Shown: positions 40,611 to 51,839 of the stretch, piece by piece
Position numbering within the stretch: position 1 is the first letter of the stretch
How the letters are laid out: each line of letters begins with the position of its first letter
Source: Vombatus ursinus
Lineage: Eukaryota; Chordata; Mammalia; Diprotodontia; Vombatidae
NCBI RefSeq assembly: GCF_900497805.2
Contig: NW_020954701.1
Span: forward strand, 1,256,305-1,320,304
DNA: 64,000 nucleotides
Reading direction: 5' to 3'
Position numbers and translations under genes: made by a program
The notes under the pieces: generated by a model
Databases searched by the model: none
What the model was told of the DNA's origin: nothing
The model's input: only the letters and a program-made list of their open reading frames with translations

Positions 40611-41135
40611 TTTCCAGAAGAAAGCCAGGAAGAGACAAAAATTACCCATCAGTAGGATGCTTTCTTCAAGGCAACTCTGCAGCTGCTTTCCTTTGATAAG
40701 CTTTTGATAGTGGATTCTGTTCTCTAGTGAAAGTATGCAGCAGTAGGAAGCTGGAGGCAAAGCCACAGCAGAGGAGCAGGCTGCTGTCAGATAGGATCTC
40801 CCAGAAGAGGAATTATTGTCTGATTCAGATCAGCACTGGGCCTGGGCCTGAGTTACTTCAAGAAGGTTTGAGTCTGAACATCTTCTGAACGTCTGAGCTT
40901 TGTACATTTGTATCCCTGTATTTTGGTCTTGCTTGCGGGAGGCTTGAATCTGAGCACCCAAATTGTGCTCCTGGTACTTACTCCTGGTTGTTGCTGTTTT
41001 GTTGTTTGCTTTGGTTTTAATAACCTGCGTTCCCAAAAAAGGAGTTTAGGCTGCCTGATCTCAGAAGAAGCCATGGACACTCAATCCTCACTATGTTTAG
41101 TGTATGTGATATTATTCCTTTTCCTATTGTGATAA

Positions 41136-41138
<3 letters not shown>
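40611..41138. other. Intergenic, no feature recognised
   Basis: No open frame of known type and no recognised repeat is present. Confidence 0.4.
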
Positions 41139-41192
<54 letters not shown>

Positions 41193-41202
41193 NNNNNNNN
41201 NN

Positions 41203-41249
<47 letters not shown>
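41139..41249. repeat. (CT)n microsatellite with assembly gap
   Basis: Pure CT repeats lie on both sides of ten Ns at 41193-41202, followed by C-rich, CA (41274-41296) and TG (41325-41342) runs. Confidence 0.97.
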
Positions 41250-41251
<2 letters not shown>

Positions 41252-41497
41252 CCCCTCCCCCCTACTCTGTCACACACGCGCACACACACACACACAAGAT
41301 ATCTATTTCTTTACCTTTGTCATATGTGTGTGTGTGTGTGTGTATGTATGTATATAGATAGATACAATTCTCACATGATTAAACTCCATTGAGGCATAGC
41401 AGGAATAGGAAAAAGAGCAGAGTTTTTTCATTAGTGGAGGGGAGCTGGGCCAGAGTCTAATTGTATATATTCACAAATATCCTGACTCTTAGATTAG

Positions 41498-41705
41498 CAG
41501 TTCTCAACATGTGGTGTGGGTTCCTGAGACCCCCTTAGGAGGTCAGCAAAGTTAAAATTATCTTCATAATAATGTGGAGACATTTACCATTTCTAATATA
41601 GTAAATATTGATAAATTAACCCCTACAAACAAAAACTCTTAGGAGTATTCAATTTTTAAGAGTACAAAGGGGTCCTGAGATCAAAAATTTTGAGAACTTT
41701 TGACT
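41498..41705. mobile_element. hAT-Charlie-like MITE
   Basis: The left end is cagttctcaac and the right end ttttgagaacttttg, imperfect inverted copies of the hAT-type cag..ttctcaa terminus. The inside has gggtcctgagatcaaaaa. The flanks tagattag (41490-41497) and tagattaa (41708-41715) may be the 8-bp target duplication. Confidence 0.65.
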
Positions 41706-41709
41706 TATA

Positions 41710-41997
41710 GATTAATGAGATCAGCAGTGTTGCCAACGGGCCTTAAGGGCAGAGCAAGGGGAAAAAGGTAGTCAGACCTGAGATCACTTGGCATGTGCAT
41801 CACTAGGCCTTCTGCTATTGGCTGAAGCTCAGTAACTTCTGGGGGGAGTGCTGATAGCATTTGGCCTCTTATTAAATAGGGCTATGACCTTGGTTAGACT
41901 CGACCCCTGGTGGACAAATATGGTCTCATCTTTCCTACTAGATAGGAATTCTATTTTAATAGAGTGTGTGTCTGTGTGTATTGGGCAATTCTAGGAA
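41710..41997. other. Intergenic, no feature recognised
   Basis: Nothing is recognised. Slightly GC-richer than its surroundings. Confidence 0.35.
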
Positions 41998-42390
41998 AGC
42001 TTATTGACCCTGTCTTAGAAAAATATTTTTAAATGCATAAAGCAAACTACATTGTAGGCAACTAAGTGAAACGTTAGTTAGAATGTTGAACTTGGAGTCA
42101 AAAAGACCCAATGTCAAATATGGCCTCAGACACTAGCTGTGTGACTCTGGGCAAGTCACTTAGCCTCTGACTCAGTTTCCTCATGTATTAAATGGGAATA
42201 ATAGTACCTCCCTCCCCAGGTTGTTGTGAGGATCAAATGAAATAATGTTTGTAGACCTTAAAGTGCTATATAAATACTAGCTATTTAAAATATATATTAT
42301 TGCATAGAATTACAAAGAAAACCAATTATATTGAAATACCGTTAACAAAATATTTTTAAAAGTTCACTGATCTCAGGTCAAGAACAACAG
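41998..42390 (+). mobile_element. hAT-like element split by a MIR SINE
   Basis: ttgaccctgtcttagaaaaa and taaatgcataaagcaaacta (to 42058) continue at 42300 as gaattacaaagaaaaccaat and tatattgaaataccgttaac, the same family as 36774-36918. The MIR at 42075-42295 lies between. Confidence 0.6.
42075..42295 (+). mobile_element. MIR/THER-type SINE, plus strand
   Basis: cttggagtcaaaaagaccca, tgtgtgactctgggcaagtc, ttagcctctgactcagtttc and aggttgttgtgaggatcaaa end with ctatataaatactagctat. Confidence 0.88.
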
Positions 42391-42399
42391 TAGCTCTTG

Positions 42400-42500
42400 G
42401 AGGAGAAAGAGCTATTTTGTTTTTTGTATTTGTTTCCCTAGTCTACAGCATAGGGCTTTGTATCTAATAAAAGTTTAATAAGTACTCATGCTTGTTAAAA
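42400..42500 (+). mobile_element. L2 3' tail, plus strand
   Basis: ctagtctacagcatagggct and aaaagtttaataagtactc resemble the L2 terminus. Confidence 0.5.
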
Positions 42501-42639
42501 GAATTTCATAATTACAAAGACCTCTGTACAAGTGTAAATTGTAATGTAATTTACATATAATTTTATATTCATGTATTATGTAATTATATATTTTATATAA
42601 GCAATAATATATAATTAACATATTAATATGTTTCTCTAA

Positions 42640-43510
42640 AAGGATCCTCTGAGAACATTTTTCAGAAGAAATTGGGGAAACCTAGTTCACCAAAGGGTGG
42701 AAGTTGAAAATCAAGGATGGGGTGGGTGTAACTAGAGCAGAGGTGATATCCTAGGAAGCTGCTGAGAAGTAGAGGGATTAGCGTCATGGTGAAGACAAAG
42801 AATAGAGTTAGTAAAGTGAAGTGAAAGATGGAATGATAAAGTATGATTGGAAAAAAAAGAATTTTGAAGTTCTTGAACATGAGATTAGAACGCTGTTGGT
42901 AATGTCAAGATCCAGGGTATGGCCATTCCTATGTTTGGCTGAGGTAGAATGAAGGAATCTCTCATGGGAATTGGATAGATTTGAGGAAGTGGGAAGTTAA
43001 GGCATTTGAGGGAATCTCGGCATGTATGTTGAAGTCCTGATTATTAGCATATACGAAGGTAAATCCTTTCATTCCATTTAGCATGTTATGAGGGAAGGAA
43101 TTAGGATAGAGAGAGAGAAAGAGGCAACCAGAATCTGGTTTAGATAGAGTGGACTCAAAGGAGGAAAGGCTGCTAAGTGATGATAGTAGAGGGAAGGTCT
43201 AGAGATTGCAGTGGGGAGTAAGGAATATTATAGTTCCCCAACCAGGACCAGTGAATAGTGGGGTATGAGAAAAAGTGCAACCAGTTCTTAAAAGGGTGGA
43301 CAGGGATGCGATGTCACTGCGAAAAACCATGTCTCAAGTGGTGGAGGTCTAAAATGAAAGGAAGCTTGTTAATTATGGAACAGGAGTTTCAGAGAGCACA
43401 GTGGAAGAGGTGGGCAGATAGGAAGTGGGATACTGTCAGGGTAAGGTTGAAGTGGATGGTTAGGAGGATTTGGGCAGAAGGGTTTGTTCATCAGTCAGAG
43501 GAATCTGCCT
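42640..43510 (-). mobile_element. Possible L2-type LINE 5' part, minus strand
   Basis: A purine-rich block has the style of antisense L2 coding sequence, for example aggcatttgagggaatctcg with atgtatgttgaagtcctgat, and ggagtttcagagagcacagt. No diagnostic protein motif was read, so the family call is tentative. Confidence 0.35.
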
Positions 43511-43867
43511 AAATCAAATTAGTACTGATAGCCTGAAGTCCCAAGAACCAAGAGGCCTTTGACCAATTAAAGTCTTTCCCCCTAAGAGACACTGTTTTTG
43601 GTTTTCCCAGATTATAATGAAAATAGTTTTTATGGTTACAGATCCATGTACCAGTGGAATTAGGGCTCTTTTCAAGTAGGTAAAAGTAGAGCATTCATTC
43701 CTGCAAAGAACATGAATACCCTATGGATGCCAACAAATACCAACTCAAAAGGAGTGCTAAATGATAGTCCGGACTCTTAGGAAATTAAAATATTATGCCT
43801 GGGTGATAGTTTTTCACATTGCTTACAGAAATAGTCATAGAAATGCAGGTAACTAAAAATAACGAGG

Positions 43868-44105
43868 ATATCTATGTGGTGCTGTGGATAGAGTGCTGGG
43901 CCTGAAGTCAGGAAGACCTGAGCTCAATTCTGGCCTCAGACACTTACTAGCTGTGTGTCCCTGGGCAAGTCATTTAACCCTGTTTGCCTCAGTTTCCTGC
44001 TCCATAAAATGAGCTGGAGAAGGAAATAGTGCAGTATCTTTGCCAAGAAAATCCCAAATGGGATCACAAAGAGTCCAGCACGACTGAACAATGACAACAA
44101 AATAA
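43868..44105 (+). mobile_element. MIR/MON-type SINE, plus strand, near full length
   Basis: ggtgctgtggatagagtgct, gacacttactagctgtgtgt, ctgtttgcctcagtttcctg and aatcccaaatgggatcacaa are followed by cacgactgaacaatgacaac. Confidence 0.92.
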
Positions 44106-44109
44106 CAAG

Positions 44110-44322
44110 CGTTAAGTGTAATAATTTATCTGTATTCAGATACTGATTCTGCCACTAGCCTTGTGATTGGGGGTAAGTCACCACTCTCTGAACCTGTTTC
44201 CTCAACTGCACAATGCGATAATCTTTCAACGTGAACCTCACTGGTTTGTAAGGAAGGCACTTTGTAAACTGTAAAGCACTCTATAAATGTGAGTTCTTTC
44301 AGTTATTTTCTAAAGCTTAAAA
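44110..44322 (+). mobile_element. MIR-type SINE, plus strand
   Basis: ctgccactagccttgtgatt, gtaagtcaccactctctgaa and taaactgtaaagcactctat occur in MIR order. Confidence 0.75.
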
Positions 44323-44365
44323 TCTCTGTTGTCAGGCTCTTCAGCTGTCATTAATCCGTCAAACG

Positions 44366-44366
<1 letters not shown>

Positions 44367-44405
<39 letters not shown>
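44367..44405. repeat. (TG)n microsatellite
   Basis: There are about 19 uninterrupted TG units. Confidence 0.97.
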
Positions 44406-44407
<2 letters not shown>

Positions 44408-44727
44408 GCAAGCAAGGTAAGCAGCATTTGCAAAGACATGTAAAATGTGTCCTGCTTAAAAAGTGAAAAACCAACTATTTACAGCAATTGTGCACAAGCA
44501 ATTATTAATTGTTATTGCTAAATTCTTCAAATGTTTATTGAATTAAAATAGTTATAAATGTTCTGAATTGAATTAGTGCTAAATCCCTACAGTGTGACTC
44601 TGGATTTGGGTTGGAAGGCCTGGATTGTAATTGTCTATGTTGCCTAATACTTGTATGACTTGGGCAAACAGTCATTTAATTTCTCTAGGCCTCTGTTTCC
44701 TCATCTGTAAAGGAGTTGGACTAGTTT

Positions 44728-44958
44728 ATCTGACCTGGAGTCAGGAAGACTCATCTTTCTGAGTTCAAATCCAGCCTCAGACACTGACTAGTGTGGGGCC
44801 CTGGACAAGTCACTTAACCCTGTTTGCCTCTGTTTCTTCGTCTGTAAAATGAGCTAGAGAAGGAGATGGCTAATCACTCCAATATCTCTGCTAAGAAAAC
44901 CCTAAATGGGGTCACCAAGAGTCAGGCATAACTAAAAATGACTGAACAACAACAAGGT
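44728..44958 (+). mobile_element. MIR/MON-type SINE, plus strand
   Basis: tctgacctggagtcaggaag, gagttcaaatccagcctcag, tttgcctctgtttcttcgtc and aaaccctaaatggggtcacc end with tgactgaacaacaacaa. A MIR head fragment precedes it at about 44590-44725. Confidence 0.92.
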
Positions 44959-45003
44959 ACCGTGGAACTATAAAATTTTATGGTATCATTTAATTCTTTA
45001 TGG

Positions 45004-45236
45004 AGTTATTATTCAGTCACGTCCAACTCTTCTAGTTTTCATGGACCGTGCTGTCCACAGGGTTTTCTTGGCAAAGAAACTGGAGCGGTTTGCCATTTCT
45101 TCCTCCAGTGGATTAAGGTAAACAGTGGTTAAGTGATTTGCCCAGGATCACATAGTATCTGAGATCAGATTTGAACTTGGGTCTTCCTGACTCCAGGCCC
45201 AGCACTCTATCCACTGAACCACCTAACTGCCTCTCC
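45004..45236 (-). mobile_element. MIR/MON-type SINE, minus strand
   Basis: gttattattcagtcacgtcc, agggttttcttggcaaagaa, gatttgcccaggatcacata and ctatccactgaaccacctaa are complete in antisense order. Confidence 0.9.
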
Positions 45237-45284
45237 AAGGGCTAGGTTGATAAAAGCAACCAATAAGAGACCTTACCTGATCGT

Positions 45285-45560
45285 CATTAGGCGGCTAGAT
45301 AGAATGCTGGCCTTGGAGTCAGATTAGATCTGAGTTCATATCCAGCTTTAGACACTTACTAGCTGTAAGTCATTTAACCTCTGTTTGCCTCGGTTTCCTC
45401 AGCTATAAAATGGGCATGAGCATAACAGCACCTACCTCCTAGGGGTGTTGTGAAGATCAAATGAGATAATATTTGTAATTTTTGTGATATTTCTAAAGTG
45501 CTTAGCACAGTGCCTAGTACATAGTAGGTGTTATGTAAATGTTAATTATTTTTATTATTA
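45285..45560 (+). mobile_element. MIR/THER-type SINE, plus strand
   Basis: taggcggctagatagaatgc, tgtttgcctcggtttcctca, cctaggggtgttgtgaagat and cagtgcctagtacatagtag show a full-length L2-tailed copy. Confidence 0.9.
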
Positions 45561-45939
45561 TAGTCATTCAGGGAAGAGGAGGGAAAAGGATTATATTGGG
45601 ATATGTAAAAACAAAAAGTATTAATAAAAATGTAAATTTAAATAAAAATTTAGAATAAATACTAGGCATAGTTATTTTTAATAAAATATGTACTCTTTCT
45701 CTGCTACACTATATAACCAATTCTTTTTTTTTCCTAGACAGCTTTAAAGATGATTCACATATAAATTAAAGATTTTTGGTCAAGTATGTCTAAATTCATG
45801 GTTCACAGAGGAAAGTTTGACCTTTTAATTTTAAAAACAGTGTTTAAATTCTGATCTTCACAGATCTGATGCCTTAACAATGTATAAAATTGTTTAACCC
45901 AGAACATCCAGAAAATTGTTTAATCTCATTTACGATCCA

Positions 45940-46090
45940 TGGACCTAAAAGGAGCCTTAGAGATCACCTACTCCCACCTTTCTTGTTTTTCAGAAAACAA
46001 GAGCCAAGAGACCTTATAACTTGACTTACCCAAAGTCACACAGGTGAAAATAGTGCATTCTTTCCATAAAACTACATTGCTTCCCATAAT
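45940..46090 (-). mobile_element. MIR-type SINE, minus strand, diverged
   Basis: ggagccttagagatcaccta, aacaagagccaagagacctt and tgacttacccaaagtcacac are visible. Confidence 0.65.
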
Positions 46091-46114
46091 AAATTTTATA
46101 TATTTTTAGGGAAG

Positions 46115-46355
46115 GTTGTGGTAACGTTTGACTTTCCATGACCCCATTTGTGATTTTCTTGGCAAAGATACTGAAGTAGTTTGCCATTTCCTTCTCCAGC
46201 TCATTTTACATATGAGAAACTGAGGCAATCAGGCTTTAGTGACTTGCCTAGGGTCACATAGCTAGTAAGTGTCTGAGGTCAGATTTGAACTCATGAGGAT
46301 GAATCTTCCTGATTCCAGGCCCGGTGCTCTATCCACTGTGCCACCTAGCTATATA
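46115..46355 (-). mobile_element. MIR/MON-type SINE, minus strand
   Basis: catgaccccatttgtgattt, gtttgccatttccttctcca, gacttgcctagggtcacata and ccactgtgccacctagct are near full length. Confidence 0.92.
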
Positions 46356-46692
46356 GTTCCAAATCATGAAATGGTAATTGTATAATAAAGAGGTTGCACA
46401 CAGGTATTTCTGTGGGCCCAAGTGTGAAATTCTCTACTCCAAAAAGCCCCAATGGGCCATTTGTGAGGGCTCTTTTCTTACAGTGATGATATCTCCTTAA
46501 TAAGATGTCAAATCCTTTGAGGATGTAGTTCATGGGTACTTAATACCTAATTGAAACCTCATTGCTGATAAAGTTCACCCCTGAACTTCTTCCTTGGATT
46601 TGACCTTTAATGAGGAACAGGATTGTAATGTAGAGGAGCAAACTAATCTTTCTCTTCATGAATTCCATGAGTTGGGTGACTTGTAGAGGTCT

Positions 46693-46875
46693 AGGCCAGG
46701 GTGAAGTTTAACTGGGAGTCCATGAACTTTTTTTTAAAAATTATGATAACTTTGTCAATGTAATTGGTTTCTTTTGTACTTTCTCTACTTTATTTTGTGC
46801 ATTTAAAAAATTAATATTCTGAGGAGGTGTCCATAGACTTCACCAGGCTGCTGAAGAAAAGTCCGTGACACAAAA
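46693..46875 (-). mobile_element. hAT-like non-autonomous element, minus strand
   Basis: ccatgaacttttttttaaaa, gtaattggtttcttttgtac and attctgaggaggtgtccata, then caccaggctgctgaagaa, are the inverse of 36774-36918. Confidence 0.65.
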
Positions 46876-47399
46876 TGGGGACCAACCTCAGATCTAGGGG
46901 TAGAAGGTTTGTGTTTCTTTTTCTTCTTACTTGGCTCTGTCTTTAGCTTGGTCTCTGATCTTCTCTACTTAAGCTGGAAACTCCCCTGTCATACCACTGT
47001 GGCTGCTAGAAGCTACGACCAGGACTCCATGGAACTTTAATAATGACAGATTGAACAACAATAATGTTTCCTTTAGCATCACAGTTTTATTTTGTGTGAT
47101 AGATAATAAAAATTCAGGCACCGTAACACAGCCCTTTCTTAAAAAAAAAATAAAATGGGATCATTGTTCTAGAAGCTTGAATAACTTGTAATTCCAGCAA
47201 TTACCATTTACAGTCACTATGTTCTTCTTTGGTTTCAGTTGAATAGGGAGATATTACCTGAATTCCAAATCTTTTGTGTGCTTTGTTATTGGAGAGTGAA
47301 ATGCTTTCTGTATGTAATTATCTTTTTATATTAGAATTCTTCTGGAAAATCTTTTTTAAAACCCTTTATATATAAACTTACTTTAGCATTATTATGGGG

Positions 47400-47910
47400 G
47401 CAATTCAAACCTGTCAGTGAGTTAGAGAGATGTCCACCCCAAGCATGAGAAGTCTATCCTTGGTGGAATGGGCAGATAAGAATAATTTGTTCCAAGCTGT
47501 AGCATGTGCAGCAGACACACCCCAGTAAACAATTTCGACAGACATGCTAAACCAGCTTGAAGGCAACTGACAGGTCTCAAACCTGTCCATGAGTTAGGAG
47601 ATGTCTACCCTACGTATGTGAAGACTTCCCCCAGAAGAATTGGCAGATGAGAACAATTTGTTTCTATGGCTCTGTGGAGAGCTTAGAGTTTGGTCAAACA
47701 TCAAAGACACCACGGTTATCTACTGCATCCCAGGCCATCACCAGTCATCCTGACTTTTGTCTTGCCATTGGAATTCAGTGACTCTGGAAGAGAGAGAGAG
47801 GCTGACAACTTCGTGCAACTCTGCCTCACTTAAATCCAATTCAGAAGCAAGTCAAGACATTACCCATGCTGTCATTGGTCCTCTTCAAAAATGAAGGATA
47901 AACAGCAGGT
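47400..47910. repeat. Unclassified interspersed repeat, copy 2, with internal tandem unit
   Basis: It is the same family as 18420-19010. Two units, from about 47411 (cagtgagttagagagatgtc, caccccaagcat) and about 47583 (ccatgagttaggagatgtct, accctacgtatg), lie some 172 bp apart and share the following gcagat(a/g)agaa(t/c)aatttgtt. The right end (gtcctcttcaaaaatgaagg) matches the right end of copy 1. Confidence 0.65.
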
Positions 47911-47924
47911 GCACGAAGGTGGCC

Positions 47925-48062
47925 CAGTAGATAGATACACCTCTACTTCCCAAAGTTGTTGAGAGGATCAAATGAGATAATAATTGTAAAGCACTTAGCA
48001 TGGTGCCTGGCACATAGTAAGTGCTATATTAATGTTAGCTATTATTAGTAACTTATCATTAT
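47925..48062 (+). mobile_element. MIR-type SINE 3' half with head remnant, plus strand
   Basis: ggtggcccagtagatagata is joined to cccaaagttgttgagaggat and catggtgcctggcacatagt; the CORE is missing. Confidence 0.75.
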
Positions 48063-48229
48063 AAACTTGACTTAATTTGTGATAGAATGCAAACTTATCT
48101 CTGAGTAACTTGTAGTGATTTTTAAAATAGTTTTTCTATTAAAGGAGGAAAATTTGAAAACCATAGAATGTCAAAAAAAAGGTTTGAGAACAAAATGAAA
48201 AATAAATTTATTTTTCAAGTGATACCTTT

Positions 48230-48440
48230 TAGATGAGAGGGAGTGTGGTATAATGGATAGATGGGCAGACCTTGGAGTTATGAAGAGGTGAATTCAAGTC
48301 CTGCCACTGAAATTATTAGTTGTATCACTGTGGGCAAATTGCTTACAGTACTGTTGGTGCCCCTAGGCTACTCTGTAAGATTATAAATTACAGAAGAATT
48401 TCAGGCATGTTCATTAGGTGGAATTTCCACATTGGGATTT
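48230..48440 (+). mobile_element. MIR-related SINE with variant tail, plus strand
   Basis: gtgtggtataatggatagat, gaattcaagtcctgccactg and gggcaaattgcttac are followed by a tail (taagattataaattacagaa, gtggaatttccacattggga) also seen at 51360-51450. Confidence 0.65.
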
Positions 48441-48947
48441 TCCTGAAAAGAATGGTAACTGGACAAAAACCAAATCCTTTTATTTAGATACTTAATTTCG
48501 TGATCTCAGGATGAAAAGAAATAGCATATTTTAAGAGTCAGTTCTTGTCCTAAGCAGTTCCATAAGAAATGTGGCTCTAAAACTCAGGCTAATTATAAAG
48601 TAATCTAGTATCAGCTGTTTACTCCTCCCTTTCAATGAAAGAAATGGTTACCACTTTTCTGGATTTGGCTTCTTGGATTTAGTATTTGCTCTACTACACA
48701 ATCCTGCAAGAATAATAGTCAAATTCAGCCATCTTTCTTGTTTCCAGTTCATTTATATTCCCCTCTTAGCCTCTGCAAGAAGTAAATTTTATTATCTGAA
48801 CATTCTTCTGGTGAGTCTCAGTAATGGGGCGTGTCACATGTTGCATTCAAATGCAGTTAAAGGGAGGAAGAAACTCCACTGCAGTGATTTGCTTCTAACT
48901 TTGAACTCTGGTCTTTTCGTCTTTTTTTCCAACAGTGCTAGCAACGG

Positions 48948-49175
48948 ATGAAGCGTTCTGAGTATCAGCACCAGCGGCCAAGGGCTTATACCTCCACCTC
49001 TAGGAAGCCTTCTGCACAGAAGGCCACTGAGGAGACCCATTGTCACCTCTGCTTGGACTCCTATACCCTAGAGATACAGCTGGAGATGCTAGAATGCTTC
49101 GGTAGTGGCTGTCTCTTTTCTGAGTGCAAGAGGAAGGAGCGATTCTTTCAGGTTCTGGTGTCTACTGGGGAATGA
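48948..49175 (+). other. Unassigned 75-codon open frame behind a good splice acceptor
   Basis: The frame starts MKRSEYQHQRPRAY and contains a cysteine/acid-rich part (THCHLCLDSYTLEIQLEMLE, CFGSGCLFSECKRKE). A pyrimidine tract and ccaacag end at 48935, thirteen bases before the ATG. No family is recognised and no donor is convincing. It sits in a repeat-poor, GC-richer stretch about 4 kb upstream of PRR18. Coding status is doubtful. Confidence 0.2.
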
Positions 49176-49179
49176 GGAG

Positions 49180-49980
49180 AAGAATGGGGAGGTTAATAGG
49201 TCCAACTTTACTTCTCAGCAGACCATGGTAGCTCCTCAGAGACCCTACTCTGAATTCCTTCTGCCTCCTACTCTGTTTTAGTCTTCTTTATAACCCACTA
49301 CTGCTGCCCCCACCTGAACCCTCATATTTGCCCAGCCCCTACAAAGAGATATAAGATGCAGGAAGAAAATATCCTGGTGGTCGGGAATGTAGTTCCCTTT
49401 ATTGTAAGGATTTTCCCTGCCCCCAATTTTTTAGGCCTTCCCTATTCAGAATGAATACTAAGTATGGGAATGTGACTTCTGTACTTACGTAGTTTGCAAT
49501 TTACTTTTTTAGTATGTTATATGTATGTATTTTGTGTATATATATTTAGTATATATCATGTGTGTGCACATGCAGACATGTGCATCTATTAATGTGGCCT
49601 ATATGATGTTGGATCATCTCAGACTTCTTCAGTTCTCTCTTGTTCTACCTCTATAATATCTCTTTGATGATTCCCCCCTTTCTCTCTATTGCCCCCTACC
49701 CCATTTCATTAAGAGCAAACTTTCCTTTGTCCTAAACCTATTTCTAAATTCTTCTCTCTCCCTCCTAGCTCCAACAGAAACCACTGCCATGCTGTCCTTC
49801 CTCCCACCCCCAAAGGTAACCCCTGCCACCCCACATGGGAAGGGAGGGGGTGGCAGTGGAGGTGGTGCCCCTGATTCTCTCTCTTCACTGTCACTTTCAG
49901 TCATCAAGACACTATTCTCAGCTTCTTCTCATTTGAAGTCTGTCATTTATTTACTTCTATTTTAATCACTCTCACTGTGG
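49180..49980. other. Repeat-poor intergenic sequence
   Basis: No gene or known repeat is recognised. A pyrimidine-rich stretch at 49670-49900 yields open frames on the minus strand only through composition. Confidence 0.4.
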
Positions 49981-49984
49981 GCTA

Positions 49985-50225
49985 TTGGGCAGCTAGGTGG
50001 TGCAATGGATAGAGCACCAACTTGGAGTCAAGAAGACCTAAATTCAGACTTGGCCTCAGACACTTGCTAGCTGTGTGACCCTGAGTTTCCCCATCTGTAA
50101 AATGGGGATAATAATAGCACCTACCTCAAAGGTTTATTGTGTGGATCAAATGAGATAGTAATTGTAAAGCGCTTAGCAGTGTCTGGCATATAGCGCTATA
50201 TAAATGTTAGCTATTATTATTACAT
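49985..50225 (+). mobile_element. MIR/THER-type SINE, plus strand
   Basis: gggcagctaggtggtgcaat, gctagctgtgtgaccctgag, aatggggataataatagcac and gtaaagcgcttagcagtgtc show an intact head, CORE and L2-like tail. Confidence 0.93.
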
Positions 50226-50239
50226 TATTGCCCAGAGAT

Positions 50240-50690
50240 TCATTTCCTATTACACAGAATGCTTCATCTGGGCATTTTCACTAGCTGTCTGTCATGCCTT
50301 ACTTGCCTAGTTTCCTTCAAGATCCAGCTGAAGCTCTACCTTATGTAGAAAGTAAGTCCTGGTCCTCCCCACCTGCCTAGTGCCTTACCTTCTCAGATTA
50401 CCTTGTATCTACTTTGTATGTATCTTGTATGTATGTATATATGTACATATGGAAACAAAGATATGTATATACACATGTGTATGTATGTATATCTGTACAT
50501 AAATACACATACATGTATACACAATACACACATATTATATATATATACACACATAAACACACACACACATACATATTTCCTCCTCTGTAAACTCCTTGGA
50601 AGCTGGGACTCATTTTTGTCTCTCTATTCCCAGCACCTAGCACAGTGCTTGGCACATGGTAGGTGCTATGCATATTGAATGCTTTAAACT
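50240..50690 (+). mobile_element. L2 3' end with internal purine/pyrimidine microsatellite
   Basis: tttccttcaagatccagctg and gattaccttgtatctacttt lead into a TATG/CACA array (50415-50575), then aaactccttggaagctggga and cagcacctagcacagtgctt. Confidence 0.8.
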
Positions 50691-50699
50691 ATCTGGTTA

Positions 50700-50970
50700 A
50701 TCAATCAAAAAAATAATTTATTAAGCTCTTACTATGTGCCAGGTGCTCTTCTAGGAACTGGGGATACAAATACATGAGTGAAACATTGTGCCTCTTTTCC
50801 ATGATACCATGATTCTGTGTGACTTCAACATGTTCATGGATGACTTGACTTTGACTCCTAAAAATTTCCAGCTTCTCTCAATAGTATCTCCCCTCACCCA
50901 ATATCAGCTACACGATATTTATTCAACAAATATTGAGATCTTCTTATGTGCCAGGCAGTGGGCCAGTCAT
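50700..50970 (-). mobile_element. L2 3' tail fragments, minus strand
   Basis: taatttattaagctcttact with atgtgccaggtgctct, and farther on caaatattgagatcttctta with tgtgccaggcagtg, are antisense L2 ends. Confidence 0.65.
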
Positions 50971-51204
50971 AGCCACACCTTCTATATCTTTAAGACAAGG
51001 CATGGTTGCACTTCATATATGGATTTCTATCTCCTAGTTCTCTCCAATGTCTGCCTCCTAACCCACAGCCTAATTACATGGTTTCTCCTTGTCTATCATT
51101 TTGAAGTCGTTAATGCACTGCTGAGTAATTGTTCTCTTGTTTTCTCACAGAGATTGTATCCCTACACCTTCAATGTAAACTCCAAGCAAGATTTTATCTC
51201 ATGA

Positions 51205-51475
51205 AATAATAATGATGAGAGGTAGCATGGTGTAGGCTGTGGAGCATAGATAGAGATAGCTTTGGCATTGGGGAGGCCTCGGTTAAAATTCTCCATCTAG
51301 TTCTTATTAGTCACATGATCAGGGGTAAAGCACTTAACCTCTCAGTGCTCCCTCCAGACACTGAATCTAACCCTCTAAGATTTTAAGTCACATAGGAGTT
51401 GTTCATCTCTGTTGGTGGAGGGAATTTCCATACTGAGAAACCTCCTGAACTGATGAAATCACAGATTCAGGCCAC
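51205..51475 (+). mobile_element. MIR-related SINE with variant tail, plus strand
   Basis: gaggtagcatggtgtaggct, taaagcacttaacctctcag and gttggtggagggaatttcca share the tail type of 48230-48440. Confidence 0.6.
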
Positions 51476-51839
51476 CTAAAATAACTCACTTAAAAAAATA
51501 AAAACCAAGCCTCATTAATGCCTTTTCCCTTTAGTCAGTCATTTCCTTATAGGTATGCTCCCCACCCCACATTGCACTAAATTCTTCTTTGTAACAAAGA
51601 GAAATAATAAACCAAACTATCGGACATTTTGTCTGCCCACATATGCAACGTTCTTTACCCATAATATCTGACCTCTGTACAGAGAGAAGAGAAGAGTGAA
51701 CATCTCATTTTCATAAACTGCTTTCCTTATAGTGATCCTGTGGGCTCTATTACCCTCTCTATTCAGTCTACTTCATTGCACATAATAGGTACTCAATAAA
51801 ACCACGATAGTGAACAATCATATGGATGACAGCAGGTGA

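Noticed and set aside
41017-41392. Open frames with Arg-Glu or Ser-Leu repeats on both strands
   Set aside because: They are translated CT microsatellite including the gap.
41710-41997. Possible LTR fragment suggested by slightly GC-richer sequence
   Set aside because: No paired terminal repeats, primer site or coding region could be seen, so no LTR call was made.
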